Origin: Blautia sp.
GTDB taxonomy: Bacteria; Bacillota; Clostridia; Lachnospirales; Lachnospiraceae
DNA: 64,000 nt
Direction of reading: 5' to 3'
NCBI GenBank assembly: GCA_023663685.1
Contig: JAMPHB010000001.1
Location: forward strand, 213,436 to 277,435
Positions within the stretch are counted from its first letter, which is position 1. The number at the start of each line of letters is the position of its first letter. The translations under genes were made by a program, and so were the position numbers. Positions 1 to 8,476 of the stretch are shown piece after piece. Below the pieces are notes generated by a model. It ran no database searches. It was not told where the DNA came from and saw only the letters and a list, made by a program, of their open reading frames with translations.

Positions 1-612
1 GAGCTGTTTCACATCAGGGCTTTTTGGATATTATTTGTTATGATGCTGTGTGCCGGGGCAAGCGAGCAGGCGGTGAGCCAGTGGGCTTCTGTATTTGCGG
101 AGAAGGGACTGGGGATTTCCAAGACGGCGGGGGATTTGGCAGGGCCGATGGCGTTCGCAGTGTTTATGGGAACAGCGAGGGCGTTCTATGGAAAATACGG
201 CGGCCGTATCCGTCTGGAGCGTTTTATGATTTATAGCTGTATCCTGTGCATTCTCTCTTATCTGGGAATCTCACTTTTGCCCATTCCGCAGCTTAGTCTG
301 GCGGCCTGCATGGTCTGCGGCCTTTCGGTCGGTATTATGTGGCCGGGCACTTTTAGCAAGGCATCGGCGGCGCTGCCGAGGGGAGGTACGGCTATGTTTG
401 CCCTGCTGGCGTTAGGCGGCGATATTGGCTGTTCCGGGGGACCGACGGTGGTCGGAATGGTGTCAGGTGCCCTGGGGGACAATCTGAAAGCGGGGATTCT
501 GGCGGGAATTGTCTTTCCGGTATTGCTGCTGGCGGGAGTTTATCTGTGCAGGAAAAGTGGGCAGGGGGAGAATAGTAAATTGAAAAAGAGAGAATTTCTA
601 ACGAAACCGTGA
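1..612 (+). CDS. MFS transporter, C-terminal part (5' end outside window)
   Basis: The reading frame is open from base 1, so the N-terminal half lies outside the window. About 203 residues are visible, with several hydrophobic membrane segments separated by short loops (for example LSLAACMVCGLSVGIMWPG and AGILAGIVFPVLLLAGVYL). The segment SEQAVSQWASVFAEKGLGIS followed by a basic loop is typical of sugar/fucose-permease-like major facilitator proteins of Clostridia. The short tail after the last helix is charged. The substrate cannot be inferred. No clear terminator follows; the promoter of the restriction-modification operon begins a few bases after the stop. Confidence 0.75.
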   Translation, partial: ELFHIRAFWILFVMMLCAGASEQAVSQWASVFAEKGLGISKTAGDLAGPMAFAVFMGTARAFYGKYGGRIRLERFMIYSCILCILSYLGISLLPIPQLSLAACMVCGLSVGIMWPGTFSKASAALPRGGTAMFALLALGGDIGCSGGPTVVGMVSGALGDNLKAGILAGIVFPVLLLAGVYLCRKSGQGENSKLKKREFLTKP

Positions 613-618
613 GAACTA

Positions 619-648
619 TTGATTTTTTCGGCAGGAATATGCTATTAT
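619..648 (+). promoter_or_regulatory. Sigma-A promoter of the restriction-modification operon
   Basis: TTGATT at 619-624 and TATTAT at 643-648, spacer 18 bp, with a TG one base upstream of the -10 (extended -10). It lies 53 bp before the GTG start of the methylase gene. Confidence 0.6.
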
Positions 649-700
649 ACAGACAACCCATTTTTGTATTTTATGACTTTGGCAATATGGAGGTAATAAG

Positions 701-1930
701 GTGGCTGTTTGCTATAATAACTTATGGAAACTTCTTATAGATAGAAATATGAATAAAACGGAACTTAAAGAGGCAGCAGGTATCAGTTTCAATGTAATGG
801 CCCGGATGGGTAAGAATGAGACGATTTCATTTGAAAGCATTGAAAAAATTTGTGCTGCACTACAATGTAATGTAGGTGATATTGTAGAAGTTGTTCAGGA
901 AAATCAATCGGTTTCAATACCAAAGCTGTTTACTACAATAGAACTTTTCGCCGGTGCGGGTGGATTGGCTCTTGGAATTGAAAGGGCTGGATTTGATACA
1001 TTGGGTCTTATTGAATTTGACAAGGATGCCGCTGACACTCTGAGATGTAATCGTCCAAATTGGCGTGTTATTAACGATGATATAGCAAATATCTCCTGCC
1101 TTGATTTGAAAGAGTATTTTGGACTTGCCAGGGGCGAGCTTGATTTGCTGTCCGGTGGCGCTCCCTGCCAAAGTTTTTCTTATGCTGGAAAGCGCTTAGG
1201 TTTAGAGGATGCCCGTGGAACTCTTTTTTACCATTACGCAAAGTTTTTGGAGCAGTTACAGCCTAAAATGTTCTTATTTGAAAATGTAAGAGGATTGCTT
1301 ACACACGATAGAGGCCGTACATATAAGACGATTACAGAGATTTTTGAAAGTACGGGATATACCATACAGAAAAAAGTACTGAATGCCTGGGATTATGGAG
1401 TGGCTCAAAAGCGAGAACGACTGATTACGATAGGTATCCGCAATGACTTAAAAGATAAAATAGTTTTTGAATTTCCCGTACCGCATAAATATAAACCTGT
1501 GCTTCGAGATGTTCTGCCTGACTGTCCGAAAAGCGAAGGCACTCCATACTCTGAGTATAAACGAAAAATATTCGAGCTGGTTCCTCCCGGTGGATACTGG
1601 CGTGATATTCCCGAAGATATTGCGAAGGAATATATGAAAAGCTGTTGGTATATGGAGGGGGGAAGAACGGGGATTCTGCGTAGATTAAGCCTTGATGAAC
1701 CTTCGTTAGCTGTGCTGACATCGCCCAGTCAGAAGCAGACAGATCGGTGTCATCCGTTAGAAGCCCGCCCATTTACGGTTCGGGAAAATGCAAGATGTCA
1801 GAGTTTTCCTGATGATTGGCAGTTTTGTGGCAGCGTGGGTCAGCAGTATAAACAGGTCGGAAATGCCGTTCCTGTAAATTTAGCTTATGATATTGCCGTA
1901 AAAATAAAAGAAGCACTGGAGAGTTTGTAA
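701..1930 (+). CDS. DNA (cytosine-5) methyltransferase with N-terminal Cro/C1-type HTH
   Basis: Type II 5-methylcytosine methyltransferase of 409 residues. The first ~66 residues form a small Xre/HTH_26-like helix-turn-helix domain (NKTELKEAAGISFNVMARMG). The methylase domain then shows motif I (FAGAGG), motif IV with the catalytic cysteine (GGAPCQSFS), motif VI (FENVRGL), motif VIII (QKRERLI) and motif X (GNAVP). The start is GTG, supported by GGAGGT seven bases upstream. The stop overlaps the start of the nuclease gene (TAATG), so the two are translationally coupled. The partner family suggests GGNCC-type specificity, which is inference. The fused HTH probably lets the methylase regulate its own operon, as in SsoII-like methylases. 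The genes are visibly more AT-rich than the block from 20 kb on, which suggests horizontal acquisition. Confidence 0.92.
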   Translation: MAVCYNNLWKLLIDRNMNKTELKEAAGISFNVMARMGKNETISFESIEKICAALQCNVGDIVEVVQENQSVSIPKLFTTIELFAGAGGLALGIERAGFDTLGLIEFDKDAADTLRCNRPNWRVINDDIANISCLDLKEYFGLARGELDLLSGGAPCQSFSYAGKRLGLEDARGTLFYHYAKFLEQLQPKMFLFENVRGLLTHDRGRTYKTITEIFESTGYTIQKKVLNAWDYGVAQKRERLITIGIRNDLKDKIVFEFPVPHKYKPVLRDVLPDCPKSEGTPYSEYKRKIFELVPPGGYWRDIPEDIAKEYMKSCWYMEGGRTGILRRLSLDEPSLAVLTSPSQKQTDRCHPLEARPFTVRENARCQSFPDDWQFCGSVGQQYKQVGNAVPVNLAYDIAVKIKEALESL

Positions 1931-2742
1931 TGTGGAACTTATCTTTTATAAGTAAAGAAGATTTTACCAGTCATGTTAAAGCCACGATTGAAAAATATGG
2001 TGAAAAACTGGAGTCTTATGACTTGAAGCGTTTTAACAAAAACATTATTGACCCGATAAAACTGATTTTTGATAAAACTGTTTACCAATCCTCCTGGGAA
2101 GAAATTGTAAGCAATGAAATTTTCCGTCAAAGGGATAAATCGAACAATAACGATATTGGGTATTTTCATCAGCGGATTTTTCAGTACATAAAGAATTGTC
2201 ATGTCCCGCCGAATGGAGAAGAAGGCGGATGGGATGTCATATACGAAAATGTGAACGGAATTGCTATACCTGATGCAGGTAGTGTTCATACGGTTTATGT
2301 AGAAATGAAAAACAAACATAACACTATGAATTCTGCCTCGGCTGGAAAAACCTTTATAAAGATGCAAAATCAGCTTTTGAATGATGATGACTGTGCGTGC
2401 TTCTTAGTAGAAGCTATCGCACAACGCTCTCAAAATATCAAGTGGGAAACGACAGTTGATAAGAAAAAAGTTGGACATAAGCTAATTCGCAGAGTAAGCC
2501 TTGACCAGTTTTATGCACTTGTAACAGGAGAAGACGATGCCTTCTATCAGATGTGTATGGTATTACCGTCTGTAATAGAAAAGGCGGTAAAAGACCTTGA
2601 GGGAGCGATTGTACCTCACGATACCGTTATTGATGAACTAAAGGAAATGGCAGCAAAGCAGAATATCGAATCTGAGAATTTAGCAATCGCAATGGCGGCG
2701 TATATGCTTGGATTTGGAAGTTATAACGGTTTTTTAAGATAG
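1930..2742 (+). CDS. Type II restriction endonuclease, Eco47II/Sau96I-like family
   Basis: A 270-residue protein encoded one base into the methylase stop codon. A PD-(D/E)XK-type core is visible: an aspartate in GGWDVIYENV and the E-x-K pair in YVEMKNKHNTMNS, spaced as expected for a nuclease active site. The segment SWEEIVSNEIFRQRDKSNNN and the MKNKHNTMNS motif match what I know of the Eco47II restriction endonuclease family, whose members recognise GGNCC. The position directly after a cytosine-5 methylase supports a functional type II restriction-modification pair. Specificity is inferred from family resemblance only. Composition is AT-rich like the methylase. Confidence 0.82.
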   Translation: MWNLSFISKEDFTSHVKATIEKYGEKLESYDLKRFNKNIIDPIKLIFDKTVYQSSWEEIVSNEIFRQRDKSNNNDIGYFHQRIFQYIKNCHVPPNGEEGGWDVIYENVNGIAIPDAGSVHTVYVEMKNKHNTMNSASAGKTFIKMQNQLLNDDDCACFLVEAIAQRSQNIKWETTVDKKKVGHKLIRRVSLDQFYALVTGEDDAFYQMCMVLPSVIEKAVKDLEGAIVPHDTVIDELKEMAAKQNIESENLAIAMAAYMLGFGSYNGFLR

Positions 2743-2767
2743 TTTAAGAAATGCTGCGCCATTTCTG

Positions 2768-2796
2768 TTGAAATTCGCAAGAAATGATGGTATTAT
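2768..2796 (+). promoter_or_regulatory. Sigma-A promoter of the ATP-grasp cluster
   Basis: TTGAAA at 2768-2773 and TATTAT at 2791-2796 with an exact 17-bp spacer. Transcription would start near 2803, leaving a leader of about 140 nt before the ATG at 2946. This also rules out the upstream in-frame ATG at 2784 as the translation start. Confidence 0.7.
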
Positions 2797-2824
2797 ATAT
2801 AAATAAAATACAATCAACGACAAA

Positions 2825-2858
2825 GGAGTCGGCAATATTTGTTGCTGTCTCTTTTTTT
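2825..2858 (+). terminator. Terminator-like hairpin in the 5' leader (candidate attenuator)
   Basis: Arm 2825-2835 (GGAGTCGGCAA) pairs with 2842-2852, with one mismatch and two G-U pairs, around a six-base loop, followed by a run of seven T. It sits between the promoter at 2768-2796 and the gene at 2946, so it could act as a transcription attenuator rather than as the terminator of the nuclease gene. The latter reading is not excluded. Confidence 0.5.
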
Positions 2859-2945
2859 ATTTGGAAAACATGGAAGAGCAGATGCATGAGCGGAGTTTTA
2901 TACATAGGGACATCAGTACGGTCAAAAATGTATGGAGGTGTGGAT

Positions 2946-5543
2946 ATGGCGGCATTTGAAAGAATTTTATCAGGAATACCGGAAATGGACAGGGCATTGG
3001 ATTCTATCCGGCTGGGTGACAATGTTGTATGGCAGGTAACAGGTCTGGAGGAGTTTACAGTATTTATGAAGCCTTATGTAAAACAGGCGGTGTGTGACGG
3101 AAGAAATCTGATTTATATTCGTTTTGCGGATCATGCACCTTTGCTGGAAGAGCAGGAGGGGCTTCGCATCATCCATGTTCCGCTTTCGCACAGGTTTGAA
3201 ACATTTACGGTGGAAATCCATAATATTATTGAAAAGGAAGGAAAAGATGCGTTCTATGTCTTTGACTGCCTTTCGGAGTTGCAGACGGCATGGGCAACTG
3301 ACCTTATGATGGGGAATTTTTTCAGCCTTACATGCCCGTTTCTGTTTGAATTGGATACAGTGGCATACTTTCCGGTTATCAGGGGGAAGCATTCTTTTGA
3401 AGCTGTTGCCAAAATACGGGATACGACACAGTTATTCTTGGATGTGTACAGCGGGCAGGAACTGTATTATGTGCGTCCGATGAAGGTGTGGAGACGGTAT
3501 TCTGAAACCATGTTCATGCCTCACAGATATGATGAAAAAAACGGAGCATTTCTGCCTCTTACGGATGGGGTGCAGGTAAGTCATTTTTATCAAACGGTCA
3601 ACAAGGGAAAGAAAATGGACGCAGCCCGGAATATGGACAGCTGGGACCGTTTTTTTGATTTGACAGTGCAGATGCATGAGCAGGGAATGGATGTGGCGAA
3701 AAACTGTGACCGGATATGTAATATTATGATGAGCAGGGATGAAAAGATGCGCATGATGATCAAGAAAAATTTTAAGCCGGAGGATTATTTTGAAATTAAG
3801 GACAGAATGATCGGAACGGGCCTGATCGGAGGAAAAGCCTGTGGAATGCTTCTGGCAAGAAAGATTATCGAAAATACCCGGACAGACCTTTTCCAGAGGT
3901 TAGAGCCGCATGATTCTTTTTATATCGGTTCTGATGTATTCTATACATATATTGTATATAACGGTTTTTGGGATCTTCGGATTAAGCAGAGGACGAAGGA
4001 AGGTTATTTTGCTTATGCGGATGAATTTGCAGGGAAGATTATGGAGGGCAATTTTCCGGCGGCAGAAAAAGAAAGTTTTTGCAGATTATTAGATTATTAT
4101 GGTTCTAATCCAATCATTGTCCGTTCCAGCAGCATATTGGAGGATGGCTTTGGAAATGCTTTTGCCGGAAAATATGAATCCGTATTCTGTGCAAACAGCG
4201 GAACGCTGGAGGAACGTCTTGCAGATTTTGAGCAGGCATGCCGGATTGTCTATGCGAGTACAATGTGCCAGTCTGCCCTTGATTACCGGGCGCGCAGGGG
4301 AATGGATCAAAGGGATGAACAGATGGCGCTTTTAGTACAGCGCGTGTCAGGCTCGTTTTATGGGGATTTTTTCATGCCATGTGCGGCAGGAGTGGGATAT
4401 TCCTACAGCCCTTACAAATTCATTGAGTCCATAGACCAGAGTGCAGGGATGCTGCGCCTTGTCATGGGTCTTGGAACCGGTGCTGTTGACAGGGTGCAGG
4501 GCTCTTATCCAAGACTTGTGGGTATGGACAGGCCGGAGCTCACGGTGTGCCATTCCGCCGGCGAGAAGCATCAATATTCCCAGCGCAAAGTGGATGTGAT
4601 TCATATTCCGGCGAAACAGGTAGAACACTGGGATTTTGAGAAAATCAGGGAGCGGATTCCGGCTTATATGTTAAGACTCTTTCTGGAACATGATTTTGAT
4701 GCGGAGCGTATGTTTCGTGAACGGGGGCAGAACAGAGAGATTTTATTTGTTTCCTGCGAAGGGCTGGTTCGAAATGAAAGCCTGATGGGGATGATGAAGG
4801 ATATTTTATCAGAAATCCAGAAAGAATATGATTATCCTGTGGATATAGAGTATACCATTAACGTAGCTGCGGATGGAGAATTTGTAGTAAATTTATTGCA
4901 GTGCCGCCCGCTGCAGATTGCAGGCAGTTCGGAAAACATATCCCTGCCCGATATCCGCAGAAAAGAAGATATTCTGTTTGAGTGTGTGGATTCTGCGATG
5001 GGACTCTCATGTGAAATTCCCCTGGATCTGATTGTTTTCATTGATCCGGTAAAATATTACGAAATGCCGTATAAGGATAAATACCGGATTGCAGGCGCTG
5101 TCAATAAGATTAACTGGAAATACAGGGAAGAGAAAAAACATATGCTGCTAATGGCGCCGGGAAGAATCGGAACCTCTTCACCAGAGCTTGGCGTACCCAC
5201 ATCTTTTGCCGATATCAGTGAATTTGACGCAATCTGCGAGATTGCAGAAAGCAGGGCGGGGTATATGCCGGAGCTTTCTTTTGGAAGCCATTTTTTTCAG
5301 GATCTGGTGGAAGCGGAGATTACATATATTGCCGTTTTTGGAAATGAGAGGACATTGCTGTTCCAGCCTGAGCTTTTGAATGGATGCGAAAATATTTTTG
5401 GCGGGATTGTAGAAAACGAAGGGGAACTGGAGGAAGTGATTCAGGTATATGATGTTCGCGGTGTCCATGCGCATCTTTACCATGATATCAGCAAAGGAAA
5501 AGTATTGTGCATATTTCATGGTAAACAGAAAATGATTCAATGA
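2946..5543 (+). CDS. PEP-synthase N-domain (PPDK_N ATP-grasp) protein with degenerate KaiC-like N-terminus
   Basis: An 865-residue protein. ATG at 2946 has GGAGG seven bases upstream; more upstream starts lie before the transcription start. Residues 1 to about 230 resemble a RecA/KaiC-like fold (LSGIPEMDRALDSIRLGDNVVWQV) but the P-loop GKT is absent. From about residue 290 comes an ATP-binding domain like that of PEP synthase and pyruvate phosphate dikinase: IGGKACGMLLARKI, IIVRSSSILEDGFGNAFAGKYES and RLVMGLGTGAVDRVQGSYPRL. The phosphohistidine swivelling domain and the PEP/pyruvate-binding barrel are not visible, so it is not a complete PEP synthase. The C-terminal part (PGRIGTSSPELGVP, PELSFGSHFFQDLVEAEITY) is typical of stand-alone members of this family. 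It heads a cluster of ATP-grasp and peptide-processing genes; a kinase or ligase role is inference. Confidence 0.75.
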   Translation: MAAFERILSGIPEMDRALDSIRLGDNVVWQVTGLEEFTVFMKPYVKQAVCDGRNLIYIRFADHAPLLEEQEGLRIIHVPLSHRFETFTVEIHNIIEKEGKDAFYVFDCLSELQTAWATDLMMGNFFSLTCPFLFELDTVAYFPVIRGKHSFEAVAKIRDTTQLFLDVYSGQELYYVRPMKVWRRYSETMFMPHRYDEKNGAFLPLTDGVQVSHFYQTVNKGKKMDAARNMDSWDRFFDLTVQMHEQGMDVAKNCDRICNIMMSRDEKMRMMIKKNFKPEDYFEIKDRMIGTGLIGGKACGMLLARKIIENTRTDLFQRLEPHDSFYIGSDVFYTYIVYNGFWDLRIKQRTKEGYFAYADEFAGKIMEGNFPAAEKESFCRLLDYYGSNPIIVRSSSILEDGFGNAFAGKYESVFCANSGTLEERLADFEQACRIVYASTMCQSALDYRARRGMDQRDEQMALLVQRVSGSFYGDFFMPCAAGVGYSYSPYKFIESIDQSAGMLRLVMGLGTGAVDRVQGSYPRLVGMDRPELTVCHSAGEKHQYSQRKVDVIHIPAKQVEHWDFEKIRERIPAYMLRLFLEHDFDAERMFRERGQNREILFVSCEGLVRNESLMGMMKDILSEIQKEYDYPVDIEYTINVAADGEFVVNLLQCRPLQIAGSSENISLPDIRRKEDILFECVDSAMGLSCEIPLDLIVFIDPVKYYEMPYKDKYRIAGAVNKINWKYREEKKHMLLMAPGRIGTSSPELGVPTSFADISEFDAICEIAESRAGYMPELSFGSHFFQDLVEAEITYIAVFGNERTLLFQPELLNGCENIFGGIVENEGELEEVIQVYDVRGVHAHLYHDISKGKVLCIFHGKQKMIQ

Positions 5544-5555
5544 TAGTAGAAAAAC

Positions 5556-5584
5556 TTGACACCTCATTCAAAAAAGAATATACT
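5556..5584 (+). promoter_or_regulatory. Strong sigma-A promoter before the circularly permuted ATP-grasp gene
   Basis: TTGACA at 5556-5561 and TATACT at 5579-5584, spacer exactly 17 bp. It lies just after the stop of the preceding gene, so the downstream genes have their own transcript. Confidence 0.8.
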
Positions 5585-5606
5585 GTACTTGATTTTAAGG
5601 ACAAAG

Positions 5607-5634
5607 GCGTTCTGCGGTAAGCAGAGCGCTTTTT
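5607..5634 (+). terminator. Terminator-like leader hairpin (candidate attenuator)
   Basis: GCGTTCTGC (5607-5615) pairs with GCAGAGCGC (5621-5629) around GGTAA, with one G-U pair, followed by five T. It lies about 15-20 nt after the predicted transcription start of the promoter at 5556-5584 and before the gene at 5671. It could stop most transcripts early, or end read-through from the upstream gene. Confidence 0.6.
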
Positions 5635-5670
5635 CTATTTTAAAGGACTTACATGAAAGGAGGAACCGCC

Positions 5671-6990
5671 ATGCGGCAGTTGGAATTATTAAGGCATACG
5701 GACAAGATCAACGAACTGTTGGCGCGCTACGGAGTAAAGTTTGGCATTTATAAAGATCATGTTTTCAAAGAACAGCTATTTCCATTTGACTCCATACCGA
5801 GAATTATTAAACATGATGAATTTAGCTTTTTGGAAAAAGGTTTAAAGCAGCGGGTGATGGCTCTGAATTTATTTTTAAAGGATATCTATAGCAGGAAGCA
5901 GATCGTGAAAGACGGGATTATCCCGGAGGATTTTATTTTTGCTTCCAGCGGTTATATGGCAGAGTGCGAAGGGACGGCCCCGCCCCGGGGGATTTATTCC
6001 CATATATCCGGCATTGATCTGGTAAAGGGGAAAGATGAAAACTGGTACATACTGGAAGATAACCTGCGGGTGCCCTCCGGTGCATCCTATCCCATGATTG
6101 CGAGGGATTTGTGCAGGAGAAGTTCCCCGGATACTTTTCGTGATTACCGGCTGGAGGATAATCGGAATTATGCGGATTTGCTGCGAAAAGCAATGGACTA
6201 TGTGAATCCGGGCGGACATACTGTGATTTTGACGCCGGGCAGGTATAACGCCGCATATTTTGAGCATTCTTATCTGGCGGAAAAGACGGGAGCGCATCTG
6301 GCAACCGGTTCGGAGCTGATTGCGGAAAATGATATGCTGTACTATATTTCATCCGGTGGAGCGAAAGAACGGGTGGGGGCTGTATACCGCAGAATATCGG
6401 ATGAATATCTTGATCCGATGAATTTCAATCCGGAATCTCTGATTGGCATTCCGCATATTTACGAAGTGTTTCGCAAGGGAAATGTGGCACTCCTGAATGC
6501 GCCGGGGAATGGCGTGGCAGATGATAAGGGAATTTATTATTTTGTTCCGAAGATGATCCGCTATTATCTGGGTGAGGAACCGATTCTAAGTAATGCGCCG
6601 ACATATCTGCCTTTTTACGAGGGGGATATGAACTATGTTTTGTCCCATTTTGATGATCTGGTTCTGAAAGATGTGGCAGAGGCAGGGGGATATGGTGTTG
6701 TTTTTGGAAATTCCATCACCAAACAGCAAAAGGAGGATTTTATCGCGCTGCTAAAGAAAGAGCCGAGACGCTTCATTGCACAGGAAGTCATTGATTTTCA
6801 GGATCTGGACATTGTAGACGGTGGGGAGATTGTACCAAGGAAAGCAGACCTTCGGGCTTTTGTGTTAATGGCGGAGGAGCCGATGGTGTGGAAGAGCGGT
6901 CTGACACGGTTTTCCAGAAATACGGATTCGTTTATCGTGAATTCATCACAGGGAGGAGGTTTTAAGGACACATGGGTATTATATCAGTAG
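5671..6990 (+). CDS. Circularly permuted ATP-grasp protein (COG2308 type)
   Basis: A 439-residue protein starting at ATG 5671, with AAAGGAGG just upstream; the in-frame ATG at 5653 lies before the ribosome site and is rejected. Recognisable family segments are RVMALNLFLKDIYSRKQIVKDGIIP, the nucleotide-binding NWYILEDNLRVPSGASY, VGAVYRRISDEYLDP and LKDVAEAGGYGVVFG. These place it in the circularly permuted ATP-grasp family that normally travels with alpha-E and transglutaminase genes, as it does here. The family is predicted to form amide or peptide bonds with ATP; the substrate is unknown. Its stop overlaps the start of the alpha-E gene by 19 bases, so the two are translationally coupled. Confidence 0.9.
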   Translation: MRQLELLRHTDKINELLARYGVKFGIYKDHVFKEQLFPFDSIPRIIKHDEFSFLEKGLKQRVMALNLFLKDIYSRKQIVKDGIIPEDFIFASSGYMAECEGTAPPRGIYSHISGIDLVKGKDENWYILEDNLRVPSGASYPMIARDLCRRSSPDTFRDYRLEDNRNYADLLRKAMDYVNPGGHTVILTPGRYNAAYFEHSYLAEKTGAHLATGSELIAENDMLYYISSGGAKERVGAVYRRISDEYLDPMNFNPESLIGIPHIYEVFRKGNVALLNAPGNGVADDKGIYYFVPKMIRYYLGEEPILSNAPTYLPFYEGDMNYVLSHFDDLVLKDVAEAGGYGVVFGNSITKQQKEDFIALLKKEPRRFIAQEVIDFQDLDIVDGGEIVPRKADLRAFVLMAEEPMVWKSGLTRFSRNTDSFIVNSSQGGGFKDTWVLYQ

Positions 6991-7634
6991 AACAGGCAGA
7001 CCATTTATTTTGGCTGGGAAGATATACGGAACGTGTATATACCACGCTCCGCCTCTATTTTCTGAGATTTGACAGCATGATTGATGAAGCCGCTGACAGT
7101 TATCAGGCATTTTGTGAATCCGTTGACATCCCGAATATTTATCTGTCAAAGGAAGATTTTCTGAACCGCTATCCTTTTGATGCACAGAATCCGGATTCTA
7201 TTATCAGTAACCTGAACCGGGCGTATGATAATGCGATTGTACTCAGGGAGAGCATTGGATCTGAAACACTGTCTTATATCCAGCTTGCGGTTTATGATAT
7301 GAATAAGGCGGCAGTCAGCCAGGCGCCCCTGATAGAGCTGCAGTACCTTCTCGACCATATTTTATCATTCTGGGGAGTTGCGGATGATCAGATTGATTCG
7401 GAGCAGGTGCGGAATATGATTAAGGCCGGGAAACGGATTGAGCGCATTGATATGTATGCGCGGCTGAAGAAATCACAGGAGGAGCTGGTACGGGAGGTCT
7501 GCCGTATGATTCCGAGGGTGGAGAGGAGCGGGCTGACGTATGACAGGGACAGGCTCGAAGAAGTGAAAAGACTTGTGGAAAATCCTGATTTGGATTACTA
7601 TAAAATTGTATCAAATGTTGAGGCAATTATATAG
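6972..7634 (+). CDS. Alpha-E domain protein (COG2307 type)
   Basis: A 220-residue, mostly helical protein that begins inside the end of the ATP-grasp gene, preceded by GGGAGGAGG. The N-terminus MGIISVEQADHLFWLGRYTERV is the signature of alpha-E proteins, found as partners of circularly permuted ATP-grasp enzymes. It is shorter than the roughly 310-residue proteobacterial forms. The biochemical role is not known; a scaffold or carrier role with the ATP-grasp partner is inference. Confidence 0.88.
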   Translation: MGIISVEQADHLFWLGRYTERVYTTLRLYFLRFDSMIDEAADSYQAFCESVDIPNIYLSKEDFLNRYPFDAQNPDSIISNLNRAYDNAIVLRESIGSETLSYIQLAVYDMNKAAVSQAPLIELQYLLDHILSFWGVADDQIDSEQVRNMIKAGKRIERIDMYARLKKSQEELVREVCRMIPRVERSGLTYDRDRLEEVKRLVENPDLDYYKIVSNVEAII

Positions 7635-7656
7635 TTTACAGGTTAGGAGTGATTTC

Positions 7657-8442
7657 ATGGCGGTGCTGCATTATGAATATAAGATGGAAATAAAATATGA
7701 GGAATATGTCGGCAGGTGTTATTTTACGATCAAGTGCATCCCAAGGGAAGATGCGAGACAACATTTACTGGAAAAGAAAATTTCACTGTTGCCGGAGACA
7801 GGATATTCATTCGGAGAGGATTCCTTTGGAAACAGCCAGATTTATGGATGTGAGACCAAGCCTCATAAACAGTTTGTTTTCCAGACATCCGGTGAGGTGG
7901 AAATTCTTCAGACAGAGTATGAGGAGGAACTTAAGGATGAACTGACCGGGGTTTTTCGTGTTCCTCATGGAAAATGCATACCGGGTTCCGGGATTTCAGA
8001 ATATTATCAATCCTGTGACTTTACAAAATGCGGCGGCCATTACGATATATGCATGGCATGGATGCATCGGCTGCATCAGGATTTTTCTTATGTGCCGGGT
8101 GCCACGCAGGTACAGACCACGGCAGAGGAAGCGTGGGAGCTTGGCAGGGGCGTCTGTCAGGACTATGCGCATATTTATGTCACCCTGCTCCGTATGGCGG
8201 AAATCCCTGCCCGTTATGTGTGCGGGCTGATTATTGGCGAGGGGGCGAGCCATGCGTGGGCAGAGGCGCTCTGTGATAACCGCTGGGTGGCATTTGACCC
8301 GACGAATGACTGTCTGGTGCTGGATCATTATATAAAGCTTGGACATGGGAGAGATGCAGCAGACTGTGCGATTAACCGCGGGCTTATGTGGAACAGTGGG
8401 GCACAGTCACAAAAGATAGACGTTTTGGTAAAAATGGTTTGA
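7657..8442 (+). CDS. Transglutaminase-like cysteine protease
   Basis: A 261-residue protein starting at ATG 7657, preceded by TTAGGAG. An N-terminal beta-rich region is followed by the transglutaminase core with its catalytic triad: Cys in GRGVCQDYAH, His in GASHAWAEAL and Asp in WVAFDPTND. The TTAEEAWELGRGVCQDYAH segment is typical of the COG1305 proteins that accompany alpha-E and ATP-grasp genes. It has no signal peptide, so it probably acts in the cytoplasm, cleaving or ligating a peptide product. It follows the alpha-E gene by 22 bp in the same operon. Confidence 0.9.
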   Translation: MAVLHYEYKMEIKYEEYVGRCYFTIKCIPREDARQHLLEKKISLLPETGYSFGEDSFGNSQIYGCETKPHKQFVFQTSGEVEILQTEYEEELKDELTGVFRVPHGKCIPGSGISEYYQSCDFTKCGGHYDICMAWMHRLHQDFSYVPGATQVQTTAEEAWELGRGVCQDYAHIYVTLLRMAEIPARYVCGLIIGEGASHAWAEALCDNRWVAFDPTNDCLVLDHYIKLGHGRDAADCAINRGLMWNSGAQSQKIDVLVKMV

Positions 8443-8476
8443 AACTGTTTGTACCGCTGATACAAAGGGCGGTGGA

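Noticed and set aside
2784-2945. Upstream in-frame extension of the PPDK_N gene from ATG 2784
   Set aside because: The ATG precedes the -10 of the promoter at 2768-2796, while ATG 2946 has a good GGAGG site and the recognisable N-terminus.
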